A DNA stretch of 64,000 nt. Origin: Chloroflexota bacterium (lineage in GTDB: Bacteria > Chloroflexota > Dehalococcoidia > Lucifugimonadales > GCA-2719675). Every line of letters begins with the position of its first letter. Within the stretch, counting starts at the first letter, position 1. The stretch is taken from the NCBI GenBank assembly GCA_002719675.1, contig PBID01000016.1, positions 66,837-130,836 on the forward strand, given 5' to 3'. Under the pieces are notes generated by a model that was not told where the DNA came from, ran no database searches, and saw only the letters and a program-made list of their open reading frames with translations. The position numbers and the translations under genes were made by a program. Shown in pieces: positions 7,570 through 17,211 of the stretch.

Positions 7570-8913
7570 TTAAATATAAGTAAATTTTACTTCTAGGTTA
7601 TCTTCAACAGATATAGATTTAGCTAGAATTTTAATAATTAAACTTTTTGTTGGAATTGGTTGTTTTTCCCAATTTTCCCAATTTTCTGTAGCTTGTTTAA
7701 TATATTTTGGTGAAGATACTTCATCTAAAGTTTTTTTTGCCACATCTATTTCTTTAATATATTCACCTATAAGAGTTATATTAGTGGCTTTTGTTGCAGA
7801 TTCAGTGATGAATTTGTTTAGTTTAATTTTGGCTTTTTTGATGGAAACATCGCGTGCAATTTTCAAATCATTCATGGATGATTTGTTTATAAGGATTTCT
7901 TTAGATTTGATATGTGATTTCATTTTCTCGAATACTTTTTTTTCTAAGAGATCTTCTTTCACTGTATGATAATCACAAGTTCCTTCATTGTTTCTAGATT
8001 GACATTGATAATATCTATAAACTTGTTGATTTATTTTTGAAGCTTTGTTTTTCCAAGATTGTTTTTTTGTAACTCCCATCATTTTACCTTTACAGTAACC
8101 ACATTCAATTAACCCTGATAAAAGGAAAGGTTTGGATTCAAAGATTCTTCCTATTGGTTTGCGTGATTTAGTTATTTCTTGTGATTTTCGAAATATTTCT
8201 GGAGTAACTATTGCTTCATGCATCTTTGCTTTTCTTATGCCCAGTCTTGTATATGTTCCAATATATGTTACGTTCTTTAGGATGTCTCTAACATTTAGAG
8301 CGCTCCATGGTTTTTCTTTGCGGAATTTAATTTTTCTTTCATTGTTTAAATGATTTGCAATTTTCCTGAATCCCATTTCTGATTGTGTATATAATCTAAA
8401 GATTAATTCAACAACTGTAGCCTCTGATTTAATGATTTCAAGCCTGCTATCAGGTCCAATTTGATAGCCGTAGAGAGTACGTCCTAGAGGTTTCCCCTCT
8501 AATGCTTTTATCATCATAGATTCTTTAATTTTAGAACTTCTACTTTTTGAAATTCCTTCGAATCCGATATTATTTAACGCGTTTTGAAGGATGTTTGGAT
8601 CATTCTCATCCATACAGGCTACTTCGCTTCCGGTTTGCACCAATTCAAATAATTTTCTTGAAAATTCTTCTAGAGTTTTTCCTAAATGTTTAGCAGATGG
8701 AACAAGTATAAGAAATGTTTTCCCGGAATTTTTTATATAATGAATCATATTTGTATATTCATTTTGATTATTTAAAGCAGAATCATTACTTTCATAGAAA
8801 GATTTGATTGGTTGGTGCATGTTGTATTTGCAAAATTCTTCAAATTTTGAAGATGCTTCTTCTATAGAGTTATTATGTTGATTCAAATTTTGAAAATAAC
8901 TTATTGATAGCAT
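7570..8913 (-). CDS. Catalytically degenerate large serine recombinase-like DNA-binding protein
   Basis: 447 residues with the layout of a large serine recombinase. A resolvase-like domain (about 1-110) is followed by a Recombinase DNA-binding domain (about 135-245, with GKPLGRTLYGYQI and TYIGTYTR), a zinc ribbon (CGYCKGKMMG about 271, CQSRNNEGTCDYH about 308) and a charged helical tail. The N-terminal domain has lost its chemistry. The usual YxRVSS with nucleophilic Ser reads YFQNLN, and the catalytic arginines of the DRLxR region read AKHLGKT. It should still bind DNA but not cut it. The start ATG is 7 bp after the stop of the zinc-ribbon protein gene, suggesting an operon. There are no att sites or mobile-element flanks. 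Its role is unknown. Confidence 0.78.
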   Translation of the reverse strand: MLSISYFQNLNQHNNSIEEASSKFEEFCKYNMHQPIKSFYESNDSALNNQNEYTNMIHYIKNSGKTFLILVPSAKHLGKTLEEFSRKLFELVQTGSEVACMDENDPNILQNALNNIGFEGISKSRSSKIKESMMIKALEGKPLGRTLYGYQIGPDSRLEIIKSEATVVELIFRLYTQSEMGFRKIANHLNNERKIKFRKEKPWSALNVRDILKNVTYIGTYTRLGIRKAKMHEAIVTPEIFRKSQEITKSRKPIGRIFESKPFLLSGLIECGYCKGKMMGVTKKQSWKNKASKINQQVYRYYQCQSRNNEGTCDYHTVKEDLLEKKVFEKMKSHIKSKEILINKSSMNDLKIARDVSIKKAKIKLNKFITESATKATNITLIGEYIKEIDVAKKTLDEVSSPKYIKQATENWENWEKQPIPTKSLIIKILAKSISVEDNLEVKFTYI

Positions 8914-8920
8914 TCAATTA

Positions 8921-9622
8921 TCAACTTACATAAAGTATTCTGTTGCACATTTTGCATTGAATTAGATCTTTTAATTGTATGATTTTTTGTAGCTCAGCTG
9001 TAGTTAAGGCGATCCTACATCCTTGGCATGTGTTTTTTTCAACTTTTACAATAGCTAATCCGTTTTTTGTTTTTCTCAAAAGTTGGTATTTTGATAAATG
9101 TTTTTTTTGGATTTTTGTTTCAACAGTATCTTTTTTTGTAATTAATTTTGAAATCTCCACTTCAGTTTCAGATTTAATTTTTGAAAATTTTTCTTTCTTG
9201 AGGCTCATTTGAGTTTTGATTTTGTCAATTGTAATAGAATCTTCCTTTAATTTTTTGTTGAATTCATCTTGCAACAACATAATTTTAAGAAGTTTGTTTT
9301 CTTCTACAGTTTTTTCTTGGTTTAAAAACCCCAGAGAATTTTCTATAGCTTCAAGTTCTTTAGGATTTGAGACTGAACCATCATATAGTTGCTTCTCAAT
9401 CGAAGAAGATTTTTGGTTGATGTCAGATAATTTATTTTCTGATTTACGTCTAAATTTTTCTATTTCAGAAAGTTTTGAAGTGGAGTGATTGATTTTATTT
9501 TGAGCAATGTTTAATTTATTCTTATTAGTTAATTCTTCATTAATTTTTTGGATATTATTATTTAACTTGTCTAACTTAGAGTCAATTTTTTGCAAGTCAA
9601 CCATCGACTTAATAGAATCCAT
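8921..9622 (-). CDS. C4-type zinc ribbon coiled-coil protein (CdsZ/CT398-like)
   Basis: 233 residues. Residues 1-180 are almost entirely charged heptad-like helix, a long coiled-coil hairpin. The C-terminus is a C4 zinc ribbon: CQGC at about 201 and CKMC at about 224. This is the layout of the zf-RING_7 family, a widespread bacterial protein of poorly defined role, some members of which bind nucleic acid or secretion components. It is transcribed away from pyk through a 130-bp divergent region and leads directly into the recombinase-like gene. Confidence 0.82.
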   Translation of the reverse strand: MDSIKSMVDLQKIDSKLDKLNNNIQKINEELTNKNKLNIAQNKINHSTSKLSEIEKFRRKSENKLSDINQKSSSIEKQLYDGSVSNPKELEAIENSLGFLNQEKTVEENKLLKIMLLQDEFNKKLKEDSITIDKIKTQMSLKKEKFSKIKSETEVEISKLITKKDTVETKIQKKHLSKYQLLRKTKNGLAIVKVEKNTCQGCRIALTTAELQKIIQLKDLIQCKMCNRILYVS

Positions 9623-9754
9623 TATTTAGCCTTGTAGTTTTTTTTAAGAAAGTATACATTTATACTACATTTTTCTCTACCTAATCGATAGTATAATATG
9701 AAGAAATTTGTATATGATTGTTTTAGAATTTTACAAGTAAGTTTAGGAATTTTA

Positions 9755-11185
9755 ATGGAATTAATCAAATTACCAAAAACCAAGATGATATGTACTCTCG
9801 GTCCTTCGACTAATTCAGAAGATGTCATAATTCAATTAATTACAGCAGGAATGAGTATTGCTAGATTGAATTTTTCACATGGCGATTTACAAGAACATAG
9901 AAAATCTTTTCAAATAGTTAGAGATGCTGCTAAAAAATTAAATACTAGGGTAGGAATTTTAGTAGATGTTCCTGGACCTAAATATAGAACTGGGAAATTA
10001 AACGACCCATTTATAATGCTTGAAGAGGAACAAGAATTAATTCTTACAAGTAAGAGTAGTGAGCTAGCTGATAAAAATAAAATTTCAATTTTACCTTCAG
10101 GAATCCATAATGACGTTAGCCCTGGTTCTGTTATTTTACTTAACGATGGATTGATGGAATTGTCTGTCGAAAAAGTTGAAGGTCTTGAAGTTTTTTGCAA
10201 AGTGATTGTGGGAGGGAAACTTACTGAAAAAAGGGGTGTTGCTACTCCAGGAAAAAGTCCTTCTTTACCTTTTCCCGATCAAAATGCTGTTGATGCTTTA
10301 GAATTTGCGGCTGAATATGGTGCTGACTTTGTTGCTCTTTCTACAGTAACAAATGAATCACATGTTTTGTCTGCTAAAAAAATACTTCAAGAATTTAATC
10401 ATTCTCCAGTGATTATTTCAAAAATTGAACGTTCAGAAGCTTTAGAAAATTTCGATCAGATTTTGTCAGTTAGTGATGCTATTATGGTAGCTCGAGGAGA
10501 TATGGGTGTTGAAGTTAAGATGTCAAAATTACCAACTATTCAGAAGGAATTAATTTTTAAATGTAATAATGTTGGAAAGCCTGTAATTACTGCTACTCAG
10601 ATGTTAGAGTCTATGATAAATTCTCCTATACCAACTAGAGCTGAGGTTACTGATGTAGCGAATGCAATATATGATGGCACAGACGCTATTATGCTTTCGG
10701 GAGAAACTTCTATCGGATCTTTTCCTCTGGATGCTGTAAAAGTTATGTCTGAAATTGCTCAGGAAGCAGAATCTAGTTTATCTTATGAAAAGATTTTAAT
10801 TGATAAAAGAAATTATTTGGAACCTGATACAAGTGATGCTATAGCGTATTCTTCAGTTCAAACATCGAATCAATTAGATGCTGATTTTCTAGTTGCTTTT
10901 ACCGAATCTGGTAGCACAGCAGTTAGGGTTTCAAAATATAGGCCGCGAGCACCAATTTTAGCTCTTACCTCAACTGAAAATACATCAAATCAATTGACAC
11001 TTAGCTGGGGTGTATTTCCATTTACTATTTCAAAATTAGATAATGTAGATGATTTTTTTCATTTAGCTGAATCTTATTCAAAGCAATTAAAAAAAATGGA
11101 TCAAGGGAACGTTATAGTTCTAGTTGCCGGATTACCCATTGGTGTTTCAGGTGGTACAAATTTGTTAAGAGTAATCACTTTGTAA
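9755..11185 (+). CDS. pyk: Pyruvate kinase
   Basis: Converts phosphoenolpyruvate and ADP to pyruvate and ATP, the last step of glycolysis. 476 residues from ATG 9755, preceded by AGGAA; this start gives the usual N-terminus (KLPKTKMICTLGPSTNSED). An in-frame ATG at 9698 directly abuts a TATAAT -10 box (9692-9697) and is unlikely to be translated. Visible motifs: RLNFSHG (substrate site), the B-domain at about 70-170, ISKIER with the catalytic lysine (about 221), MVARGDMGVE, and TRAEVTDVANA. The length matches a standard four-helix-barrel enzyme without the extra C-terminal PEP-utiliser domain of some Gram-positive enzymes. It is followed 29 bp later by cysS. Confidence 0.96.
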   Translation: MELIKLPKTKMICTLGPSTNSEDVIIQLITAGMSIARLNFSHGDLQEHRKSFQIVRDAAKKLNTRVGILVDVPGPKYRTGKLNDPFIMLEEEQELILTSKSSELADKNKISILPSGIHNDVSPGSVILLNDGLMELSVEKVEGLEVFCKVIVGGKLTEKRGVATPGKSPSLPFPDQNAVDALEFAAEYGADFVALSTVTNESHVLSAKKILQEFNHSPVIISKIERSEALENFDQILSVSDAIMVARGDMGVEVKMSKLPTIQKELIFKCNNVGKPVITATQMLESMINSPIPTRAEVTDVANAIYDGTDAIMLSGETSIGSFPLDAVKVMSEIAQEAESSLSYEKILIDKRNYLEPDTSDAIAYSSVQTSNQLDADFLVAFTESGSTAVRVSKYRPRAPILALTSTENTSNQLTLSWGVFPFTISKLDNVDDFFHLAESYSKQLKKMDQGNVIVLVAGLPIGVSGGTNLLRVITL

Positions 11186-11214
11186 AAAATATTATTGTTC
11201 TAGAGGTGAATTAG

Positions 11215-13407
11215 TTGTTGAAAATTAAAGACTCTATGACAGGTGATTTAAAATCGGTAATCTCTGATAATCAAACTCAGGTAAAAATTTATACTTGCGG
11301 CCCTACTGTGTATCGAAGTGCACATTTAGGTAATATGCGTACTTATTTAATGGCAGATTGGATTCGTCGTGTAATTTCTTTAGACTCTAATATAAAAATA
11401 TTTCATGTTAAAAACATTACAGATGTTGGTCATATGCGTCAAGAGAGATTAGAACTGGGGGAAGATAGAATTATTTCTGCTGCTATTAATGAAAATAAAA
11501 CTGCTAGTGAGATTGCAGATTTTTATACTTCTGAGTTTTTTAGAGATGAAAAAAAACTTAATATAATTCCTGCAGAATTTTTTCCTAAAGCTACTGAAAA
11601 TATTAACGAGATGATTGAAATAATCGAAAAGTTATTGGTAGATGGATTCGCGTATAAAGTACTTGGAAATATTTATTACAATGTAGATAAATGGAAAGAC
11701 TATGGAATTTTGTCTGGTAATAATGGTAGTGATTTACTTGAAGCTGTCAGAATTAAAAAAGATTTGAATAAATTAGATCCTAGGGATTTTACGTTATGGA
11801 AGAAAGCAGAGAAGGGTAGGACTTTAAAATGGAAAAGTCCATGGGGCGAAGGATTTCCTGGGTGGCATATAGAATGTTCAGCAATGTCGATTAAATACTT
11901 AGGTAAATCTATAGATATTCACACAGGTGGTGTTGATAATTTATTTCCCCATCACGAGGATGAAATTGCTCAATCAGATGCATTCAATGGAGTTAAAACA
12001 GTAAAAACTTGGGTTCATGGACAGCATCTTTTGTGGGATGGTGTAAAAATGTCAAAATCTGAGATGAATGATCTAACAGTTTCTGATTTAGAAAATAAAG
12101 GGTTTGATCCAATTGCATTTAGATACTTATGTTTGACTTCTAGGTATTATAATCGGCTACATTTTTCTATTTCTTCTATTAAGTCAGCACAAAATGCTTT
12201 GAAAAAAATCCGACAAAAGGTTTGGATTTGGTCAGAAAATTTGGTTAATAAAAGTTCTGCAGATCAAATTTTGATCAAAAATTACAAATTAAAATTTCAT
12301 CAGTTTGTTTCAGATAATCTGAACTTACCTCTTGCAGTATCTCATATGTGGGCAGTAGTCCATTCTGATTTGTCAGATTCTAATAAATTTGAATTGTTAT
12401 TATATTTTGATAAAGTTTTTGGTTTAGGTTTAGATTCAATATCAAAAAATAAAATTGATCAAGAGATTAATTCAAAAATGTCTTTGCGATCTGATCTTCG
12501 TTTAAATCAGAATTATTCAAGCACAGACAAAATCCGCTCGGATATTGCTGGAAAAGGTTATTTAATAGAAGATACTTCAAAAAAATCTAGAATAAGACCT
12601 TTGATGAATTGGGAGAGTCCTGAAAAAAAGTTTTTGGATTGTTTAAAGTCTCCGAAAGATTTTGCTTTTTTACCTTTGAATGAATCGGAATTTGAAATTA
12701 CAGTAGGATTGATTGCTAGGAATGATCTAGCTGATATTACACGTTTCGTCTCTGGATTTTTAAATACGCTTAAGTTCAAAAATTCTGAATTGTTGATTGT
12801 AAATAACTCAACAAATGTTTATGTACACTCCTATCTAGCAAATTTAAATAAAGATTATCAAAATGTCCGAGTAATTCATTTGGATCATAATTATGGAGAA
12901 GCTACAGCAAAAAACATAATTTTGAAACAAAGTAGAGGCGAGATTCTTATATTGATGGATGTTAGTACAGAAGTTATTGGAGATATTTTTACTCCAATTA
13001 AAAATATATTGTCAGATGAAAAAATTGGTGTTTGTGGGATAGATGGATTAACTTCAGATGATTTTAGGCATTTTCATGAAGATAATAACAAGGGTCTTTT
13101 TGTTGATGCTATGCAGGCATACTGTTTTGCTTTCAGAAGAAACATTTTGTTGGATGTGGGCTTAATGCGTGAAAATTTTAGATTCTATAGGAATTTGGAT
13201 TTGGATTTTAGTTTACAGATAAAGAACTTGGGATATAAAATATTTTCTTTTGATATGCTTCCTTTGAACAAACATGAGCATTGGGTTTTTCAAGAATATT
13301 CTTCTGAAAGGGTCGATGAATTGAGCAAGAAGAACTACAAACGCTTCTTGAAAAAGTGGGATGGAAGAAATGACTTACTCGTAAAAAACCAAAAAAATCA
13401 GATTTGA
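11215..13407 (+). CDS. cysS: Cysteinyl-tRNA synthetase fused to a GT2-like glycosyltransferase domain
   Basis: 730 residues against about 460-500 for normal CysS. Residues 1-460 are a complete class I cysteinyl-tRNA synthetase: zinc ligands in YTCGPTVY (about 28), WHIECSAMS and FPHHEDEIAQ; the HIGH-like HLGN near 38; KMSKS in GVKMSKSEMND (about 281); and a C-terminal helical domain with the usual LIEDT end. After a linker of about 30-40 residues comes a GT2-like domain (about 488-730): ITVGLIARND, then HNYGEATAKN, ILILMDVST in place of the usual DxD, and a C-terminal RFYRNLDLDFSLQIKNLGY. The frame is continuous, with no stop or restart between the domains. Start is TTG at 11215 or 11218 after AGAGGTG. 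The first half charges tRNA-Cys; the purpose of the second is unknown. Confidence 0.88.
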   Translation: MLKIKDSMTGDLKSVISDNQTQVKIYTCGPTVYRSAHLGNMRTYLMADWIRRVISLDSNIKIFHVKNITDVGHMRQERLELGEDRIISAAINENKTASEIADFYTSEFFRDEKKLNIIPAEFFPKATENINEMIEIIEKLLVDGFAYKVLGNIYYNVDKWKDYGILSGNNGSDLLEAVRIKKDLNKLDPRDFTLWKKAEKGRTLKWKSPWGEGFPGWHIECSAMSIKYLGKSIDIHTGGVDNLFPHHEDEIAQSDAFNGVKTVKTWVHGQHLLWDGVKMSKSEMNDLTVSDLENKGFDPIAFRYLCLTSRYYNRLHFSISSIKSAQNALKKIRQKVWIWSENLVNKSSADQILIKNYKLKFHQFVSDNLNLPLAVSHMWAVVHSDLSDSNKFELLLYFDKVFGLGLDSISKNKIDQEINSKMSLRSDLRLNQNYSSTDKIRSDIAGKGYLIEDTSKKSRIRPLMNWESPEKKFLDCLKSPKDFAFLPLNESEFEITVGLIARNDLADITRFVSGFLNTLKFKNSELLIVNNSTNVYVHSYLANLNKDYQNVRVIHLDHNYGEATAKNIILKQSRGEILILMDVSTEVIGDIFTPIKNILSDEKIGVCGIDGLTSDDFRHFHEDNNKGLFVDAMQAYCFAFRRNILLDVGLMRENFRFYRNLDLDFSLQIKNLGYKIFSFDMLPLNKHEHWVFQEYSSERVDELSKKNYKRFLKKWDGRNDLLVKNQKNQI

Positions 13408-13435
13408 TTTTTTATGAAATATTTGGTGGGATTAA

Positions 13436-14437
13436 ATGGAGATTAACCTTTCTTTAGCTGTATTAATTTTTTTAATTTCTGCTTTATTGGTTGTTATAAG
13501 TGGGATAATTTTAGCAAAATCTGGTGATTCTATTGCAGAATATTCTGGATTAGGCAGAGTTTGGGTAGGTTCTCTTTTAGTTGCTGGTGCTACTTCTTTA
13601 CCTGAATTGGTTACTGTAATTAGCGCTGTGGTATTAGATTCTCCAAGTTTAGCTGGCGGGACTATTTTTGGAGCAAATATGATCAATATGGCAAAATTTT
13701 CAATTTTGGTTTTAATTTTTGGGGGATCAAATATTTTTCAAAATTTATTAAGGTTGCAAGTTTGGGTTGCCACTTTTGCTTTTTTATTGACTTGTGTAGC
13801 AGTATTGATGACAATTTTTTCAAGTAGTATAAAAATATTTGGGGTATCTCCTTTTGGAGTAATATTAATTATAATGTATATTTTGTCTTCTAAGTTTTTA
13901 TATCATAAAAGTGCACTTGATTCTTCTAAACAAAATTTTATAGAACATAACTCTGAAAATAATTCAATTAAGAGACAATGGGCTTTATTTTTTTTGTCGG
14001 CATTAATGCTTTTTATTTCAGCTCCATTTCTAACTTATAGTTCTGAACGAATTTCTGAATTCTCGAATGTCTCTCAAAGCTTCATTGGAGTTTTAGCTTT
14101 AGGTTTTTTGGCAAGTTTACCAGAGTTTACAGCAGCTGCAGCGGCGTTTAAAATTGGTGCTCCAGATTTAGGAGTGAGTGCTCTTTTTGGGAGTAATGCT
14201 TTTAATATTGCTGCCCTTGGTATTGCTGATATTTTTTATCATAAAGGATCTTTGTTTTCAAGTTTAGATATTAGTCATTTAGCAGCAGGTGTTTTTGCAG
14301 TAATTTTAATAGGTTTATGTCTTTTGCAACTTTATCAAAGAACAAAACTACGTCTGTTTTCACTAAGTACGCCTTCTCCTATAATTGTTATATTTTTATA
14401 TATAGTAGGACTTTTTGTTGTTTTTAAACTAGGGTAA
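13436..14437 (+). CDS. Sodium/calcium exchanger-family (CaCA) membrane protein
   Basis: 333 residues with about ten hydrophobic helices. It shows the two inverted alpha repeats of the cation/calcium exchanger superfamily: GATSLPELVT with GANMINMAK in the first half (about 50-85), and LASLPEFTAAAAAF with ALFGSNAFNIAALG in the second (about 218-255). These repeats line the ion path. The closest familiar type is the bacterial YrbG-like antiporter, which exchanges Na+ or H+ for Ca2+. It follows cysS by 28 bp and ends 8 bp from the convergent prenyl synthase stop. Confidence 0.88.
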   Translation: MEINLSLAVLIFLISALLVVISGIILAKSGDSIAEYSGLGRVWVGSLLVAGATSLPELVTVISAVVLDSPSLAGGTIFGANMINMAKFSILVLIFGGSNIFQNLLRLQVWVATFAFLLTCVAVLMTIFSSSIKIFGVSPFGVILIIMYILSSKFLYHKSALDSSKQNFIEHNSENNSIKRQWALFFLSALMLFISAPFLTYSSERISEFSNVSQSFIGVLALGFLASLPEFTAAAAAFKIGAPDLGVSALFGSNAFNIAALGIADIFYHKGSLFSSLDISHLAAGVFAVILIGLCLLQLYQRTKLRLFSLSTPSPIIVIFLYIVGLFVVFKLG

Positions 14438-14445
14438 ATTTTAAA

Positions 14446-15444
14446 TTATTTATCTCTAGTTAAAACATAATCTACGAGATCAATGAGAGCTATTTTGTGT
14501 GAATTTTCAGGAAGAAACTTAATTTCATTTAATGCTGTTTTGCAAAACTGCTCTGCTATTTTTAATGCTTCAGAAATGTTTGATTTCTCTGATGCATTTT
14601 CAATTGCTTTGGAAAGTAAAATATTATTTGAAGGATCACCTAAAAATTGAATTATTGGATTTTCTATAGGGTTTTTTTCAATCGAAATAATTGAAGGTAA
14701 TGTGAGTGTCCCTTTTGAAAGATCAGCTGATGTTGGTTTGCCTGTTTTTTGTGAATCTCCAGTAAAATCAAGTATGTCGTCGATTATTTGGAATGCCATT
14801 CCCAAATTATATCCAAAATTTTTCAATGCATTGATTGTCCTTTGATCTGTATTACTTAAAATTGCGCCAGATTCTGAAGCTGTTGTAAATAATGATGCTG
14901 TTTTCTTATAAATTCTTTTGAAATATTTTTCTTTAGTTTGATCTGATGAATACGTTGAATACATTTGATCTAATTCACCTACGGAAAGTTCCATGATTGT
15001 TTCAGAGAATCTTTTGATTACGTAAATAGATTTAGTTTCACATATTAAAGATGCAGCTGCAGCAAAAATATAATCTCCAATTAAAACAGCTGAATTATCA
15101 CCCCATAAGTTGCTAATAGTTGCTTTCCCTCTTCTGAAATTTGAGTCATCTACCGTGTCGTCATGTACGAGAGTTGCGATATGAAGTAGTTCAACAGCAG
15201 CAGCTAATTTTTCAACAGTTTTCAGATTTTGATTGCCGAAACCCGCTGATAATAGCGATAGAGTTGGTCTTAATTTTTTCCCCGATGAATTTAGTGAATA
15301 CTCAAGTAATTGTGACAAAAATGGTAAGTGTTTTTCATTATTATAGCTTTTAGAGAGGTCTGAAATTTCATCTTTGACATTTTCAAGACTATTGTTAATA
15401 GGTGAATAAATATTTGATAGTAGATTGTTTCTGAGGGTATTCAA
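14446..15444 (-). CDS. Long-chain polyprenyl diphosphate synthase
   Basis: 332 residues of the trans-prenyltransferase family. Both Asp-rich magnesium motifs are visible: the first in LVHDDTVDDS (about 92-101), the second as IIDDILDF (about 215). Other family marks are GKKLRPTLSLLSAG and the GEL-QM stretch. These enzymes extend farnesyl or geranylgeranyl diphosphate to C35-C50 chains for the quinone tail; small residues upstream of the first motif fit a long product, but the chain length cannot be fixed. It overlaps the upstream metG stop by 4 bases, so the two genes are translationally coupled. Confidence 0.9.
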   Translation of the reverse strand: MNTLRNNLLSNIYSPINNSLENVKDEISDLSKSYNNEKHLPFLSQLLEYSLNSSGKKLRPTLSLLSAGFGNQNLKTVEKLAAAVELLHIATLVHDDTVDDSNFRRGKATISNLWGDNSAVLIGDYIFAAAASLICETKSIYVIKRFSETIMELSVGELDQMYSTYSSDQTKEKYFKRIYKKTASLFTTASESGAILSNTDQRTINALKNFGYNLGMAFQIIDDILDFTGDSQKTGKPTSADLSKGTLTLPSIISIEKNPIENPIIQFLGDPSNNILLSKAIENASEKSNISEALKIAEQFCKTALNEIKFLPENSHKIALIDLVDYVLTRDK

Positions 15445-17114
15445 TTTTTTCCTATTTTTTTTGTTTCAGTTTCAATAATTGAATCATCTAATTTTTTGAA
15501 TAGAGGGGCACTCTTTTCAAGCTGAATTCCAGGGGAGAGTAAGTTTTTGTCCCATGACCATTTTATAGAACTTTCTTGATTGTCAGTGAACCCAAGCATT
15601 TTATGTAATTGTTGTGATGAAAAAGGTAAGTAAGGATATAAAACTACTTTGAGACAATTAATTACTGATAAGCATGTCCAAATTGTAGTTTGAGTAGATT
15701 CTATATCGTTTTTAATTGTTTTCCAGGGTTCTTTGTGGTCTAAATATTGGTTTGCAGATTTTGCTAAAGCCATAGCTTTTTCCAGTCCTGATCTGAATTT
15801 ACATTTTTCAATGTTTTCACTTATTTCAACAAATTTTTGATTGCATGTATTTAGTAATGCTATAGAGTCATTATCTAATGTACCTGGTTTTGGTATTTTG
15901 CCTTCAAAGTTTTTATGAGTTAATGTCATTACCCTGTTAACAAGGTTTCCATAGGTAGCTACTAATTCATCATTATTAGCGCGAATGTATTCTTCCCACG
16001 AGAAATCAGAATCGCTATTTTCTGGCATATTTGAAGCAATTGCGTATCTAAGAGGATCTGGGTCGTAAAGTGATAAATATTCTGGAAGCCATACAGCCCA
16101 ATTTCTACTTGTTGATTGTTTAGAACCTTCAATGTTTAAATATTCGTTAGCAGGAATATCATGAGGTAAATTTAGGTTGTCATATCCTATCAAAATAGCT
16201 GGCCAGATAATGCTATGAAATGGAATATTGTCTTTCCCCATGAAGTAATAGCTTTTTGCAGAAGATTTCCAAAAATCTTTCCAAGATATTTCAGATGATT
16301 GGTTGTCAGACCACTCGATTGATGCGGAAAGGTAACCAATTACAGCTTCAAACCAGACATATAACTTTTTGTTTTCATAATTTTTTAATGGAACGGGAAT
16401 TCCCCATTCTATGTCTCTAGTAATAGGCCTGTCCTTCAATCCGGATTTTATATACGACATAGAGAAATTTTTTACATTTGGCTTCCAAGTATCTTTGGTT
16501 TCTAGCCATGAAAGGAGTGTGTCTTGGAAATTACTTAGTTTTAAAAAGAAATGTTCAGTTTTTTTTAGTTTGGGAGTCGAATCACATAGCTTGCATTTCA
16601 TATCGATTAAATCTTTGGGATCTAAAGTGATCCCACAACTATCACATTGGTCACCTCGGGCATTTTTGTCATTGCATTTAGGGCATGTTCCGTTAACATA
16701 TCTATCTGCTAAAAATCTTTGGTCTTGTTCACAAAATGGTTGAGTCATAAAATCTTTATAAATTAATTTTTTTTCGTATAATTTTAAGAATATATCTTGT
16801 GCAACTTTTTGGTGATTTTTTGTATGAGTTGATGTGAATAAATCGAAAGTAATTCCTAATTCTTCCCAGTTTTTAACAAATTCTTGATGATATTTTTGGA
16901 ATACTTCTTTTGGAGAAATACCTAAATCTTCTGCAGTTAATGTTACGGGAGTTCCATGTGAATCACTTCCTGAAACCATTAGGACGTCATTACCTTTTGC
17001 TCGATGGTATCTTGCAAAAATGTCTGCTGGAATATAAGCACCAGCTGTTTGCCCAATATGCAAAGAACCATTTGCATATGGCCAAGCTACACATATGAGG
17101 ATTTTTTCATTCAT
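15441..17114 (-). CDS. metG: Methionyl-tRNA synthetase
   Basis: Charges tRNA-Met. 557 residues, class I. Motifs: the HIGH equivalent SLHIGQ (about 17-22); a zinc-binding insertion with CPKC, CDSC and a CKLC pair (about 143-180); WFEAVIGYLSAS; and a KMSKS counterpart that reads GSKQSTS (about 332). The C-terminal anticodon-binding helices are present, but no EMAP-like tRNA-binding domain follows, so it is a short monomer-type enzyme. The start ATG has no strong Shine-Dalgarno. The 97-bp gap to rsmI upstream holds no other gene. Confidence 0.95.
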   Translation of the reverse strand: MNEKILICVAWPYANGSLHIGQTAGAYIPADIFARYHRAKGNDVLMVSGSDSHGTPVTLTAEDLGISPKEVFQKYHQEFVKNWEELGITFDLFTSTHTKNHQKVAQDIFLKLYEKKLIYKDFMTQPFCEQDQRFLADRYVNGTCPKCNDKNARGDQCDSCGITLDPKDLIDMKCKLCDSTPKLKKTEHFFLKLSNFQDTLLSWLETKDTWKPNVKNFSMSYIKSGLKDRPITRDIEWGIPVPLKNYENKKLYVWFEAVIGYLSASIEWSDNQSSEISWKDFWKSSAKSYYFMGKDNIPFHSIIWPAILIGYDNLNLPHDIPANEYLNIEGSKQSTSRNWAVWLPEYLSLYDPDPLRYAIASNMPENSDSDFSWEEYIRANNDELVATYGNLVNRVMTLTHKNFEGKIPKPGTLDNDSIALLNTCNQKFVEISENIEKCKFRSGLEKAMALAKSANQYLDHKEPWKTIKNDIESTQTTIWTCLSVINCLKVVLYPYLPFSSQQLHKMLGFTDNQESSIKWSWDKNLLSPGIQLEKSAPLFKKLDDSIIETETKKIGKN

Positions 17115-17211
17115 TAGTAATCAGCCTTTTTTATACTAGATATACTATTTTACTAGAATTTAAGCTTTGATGTATTAGAAGATATGTTTTTACTATGATA
17201 ATTTGAATCTT

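Noticed and set aside
7570-8913. Integrated mobile element carrying a serine integrase
   Set aside because: No flanking repeats, cargo or att-like core were seen, and the catalytic residues are absent.
9622-9828. 68-codon minus-strand frame across the pyk start
   Set aside because: It covers the divergent promoter region and the beginning of pyk; no family resemblance.
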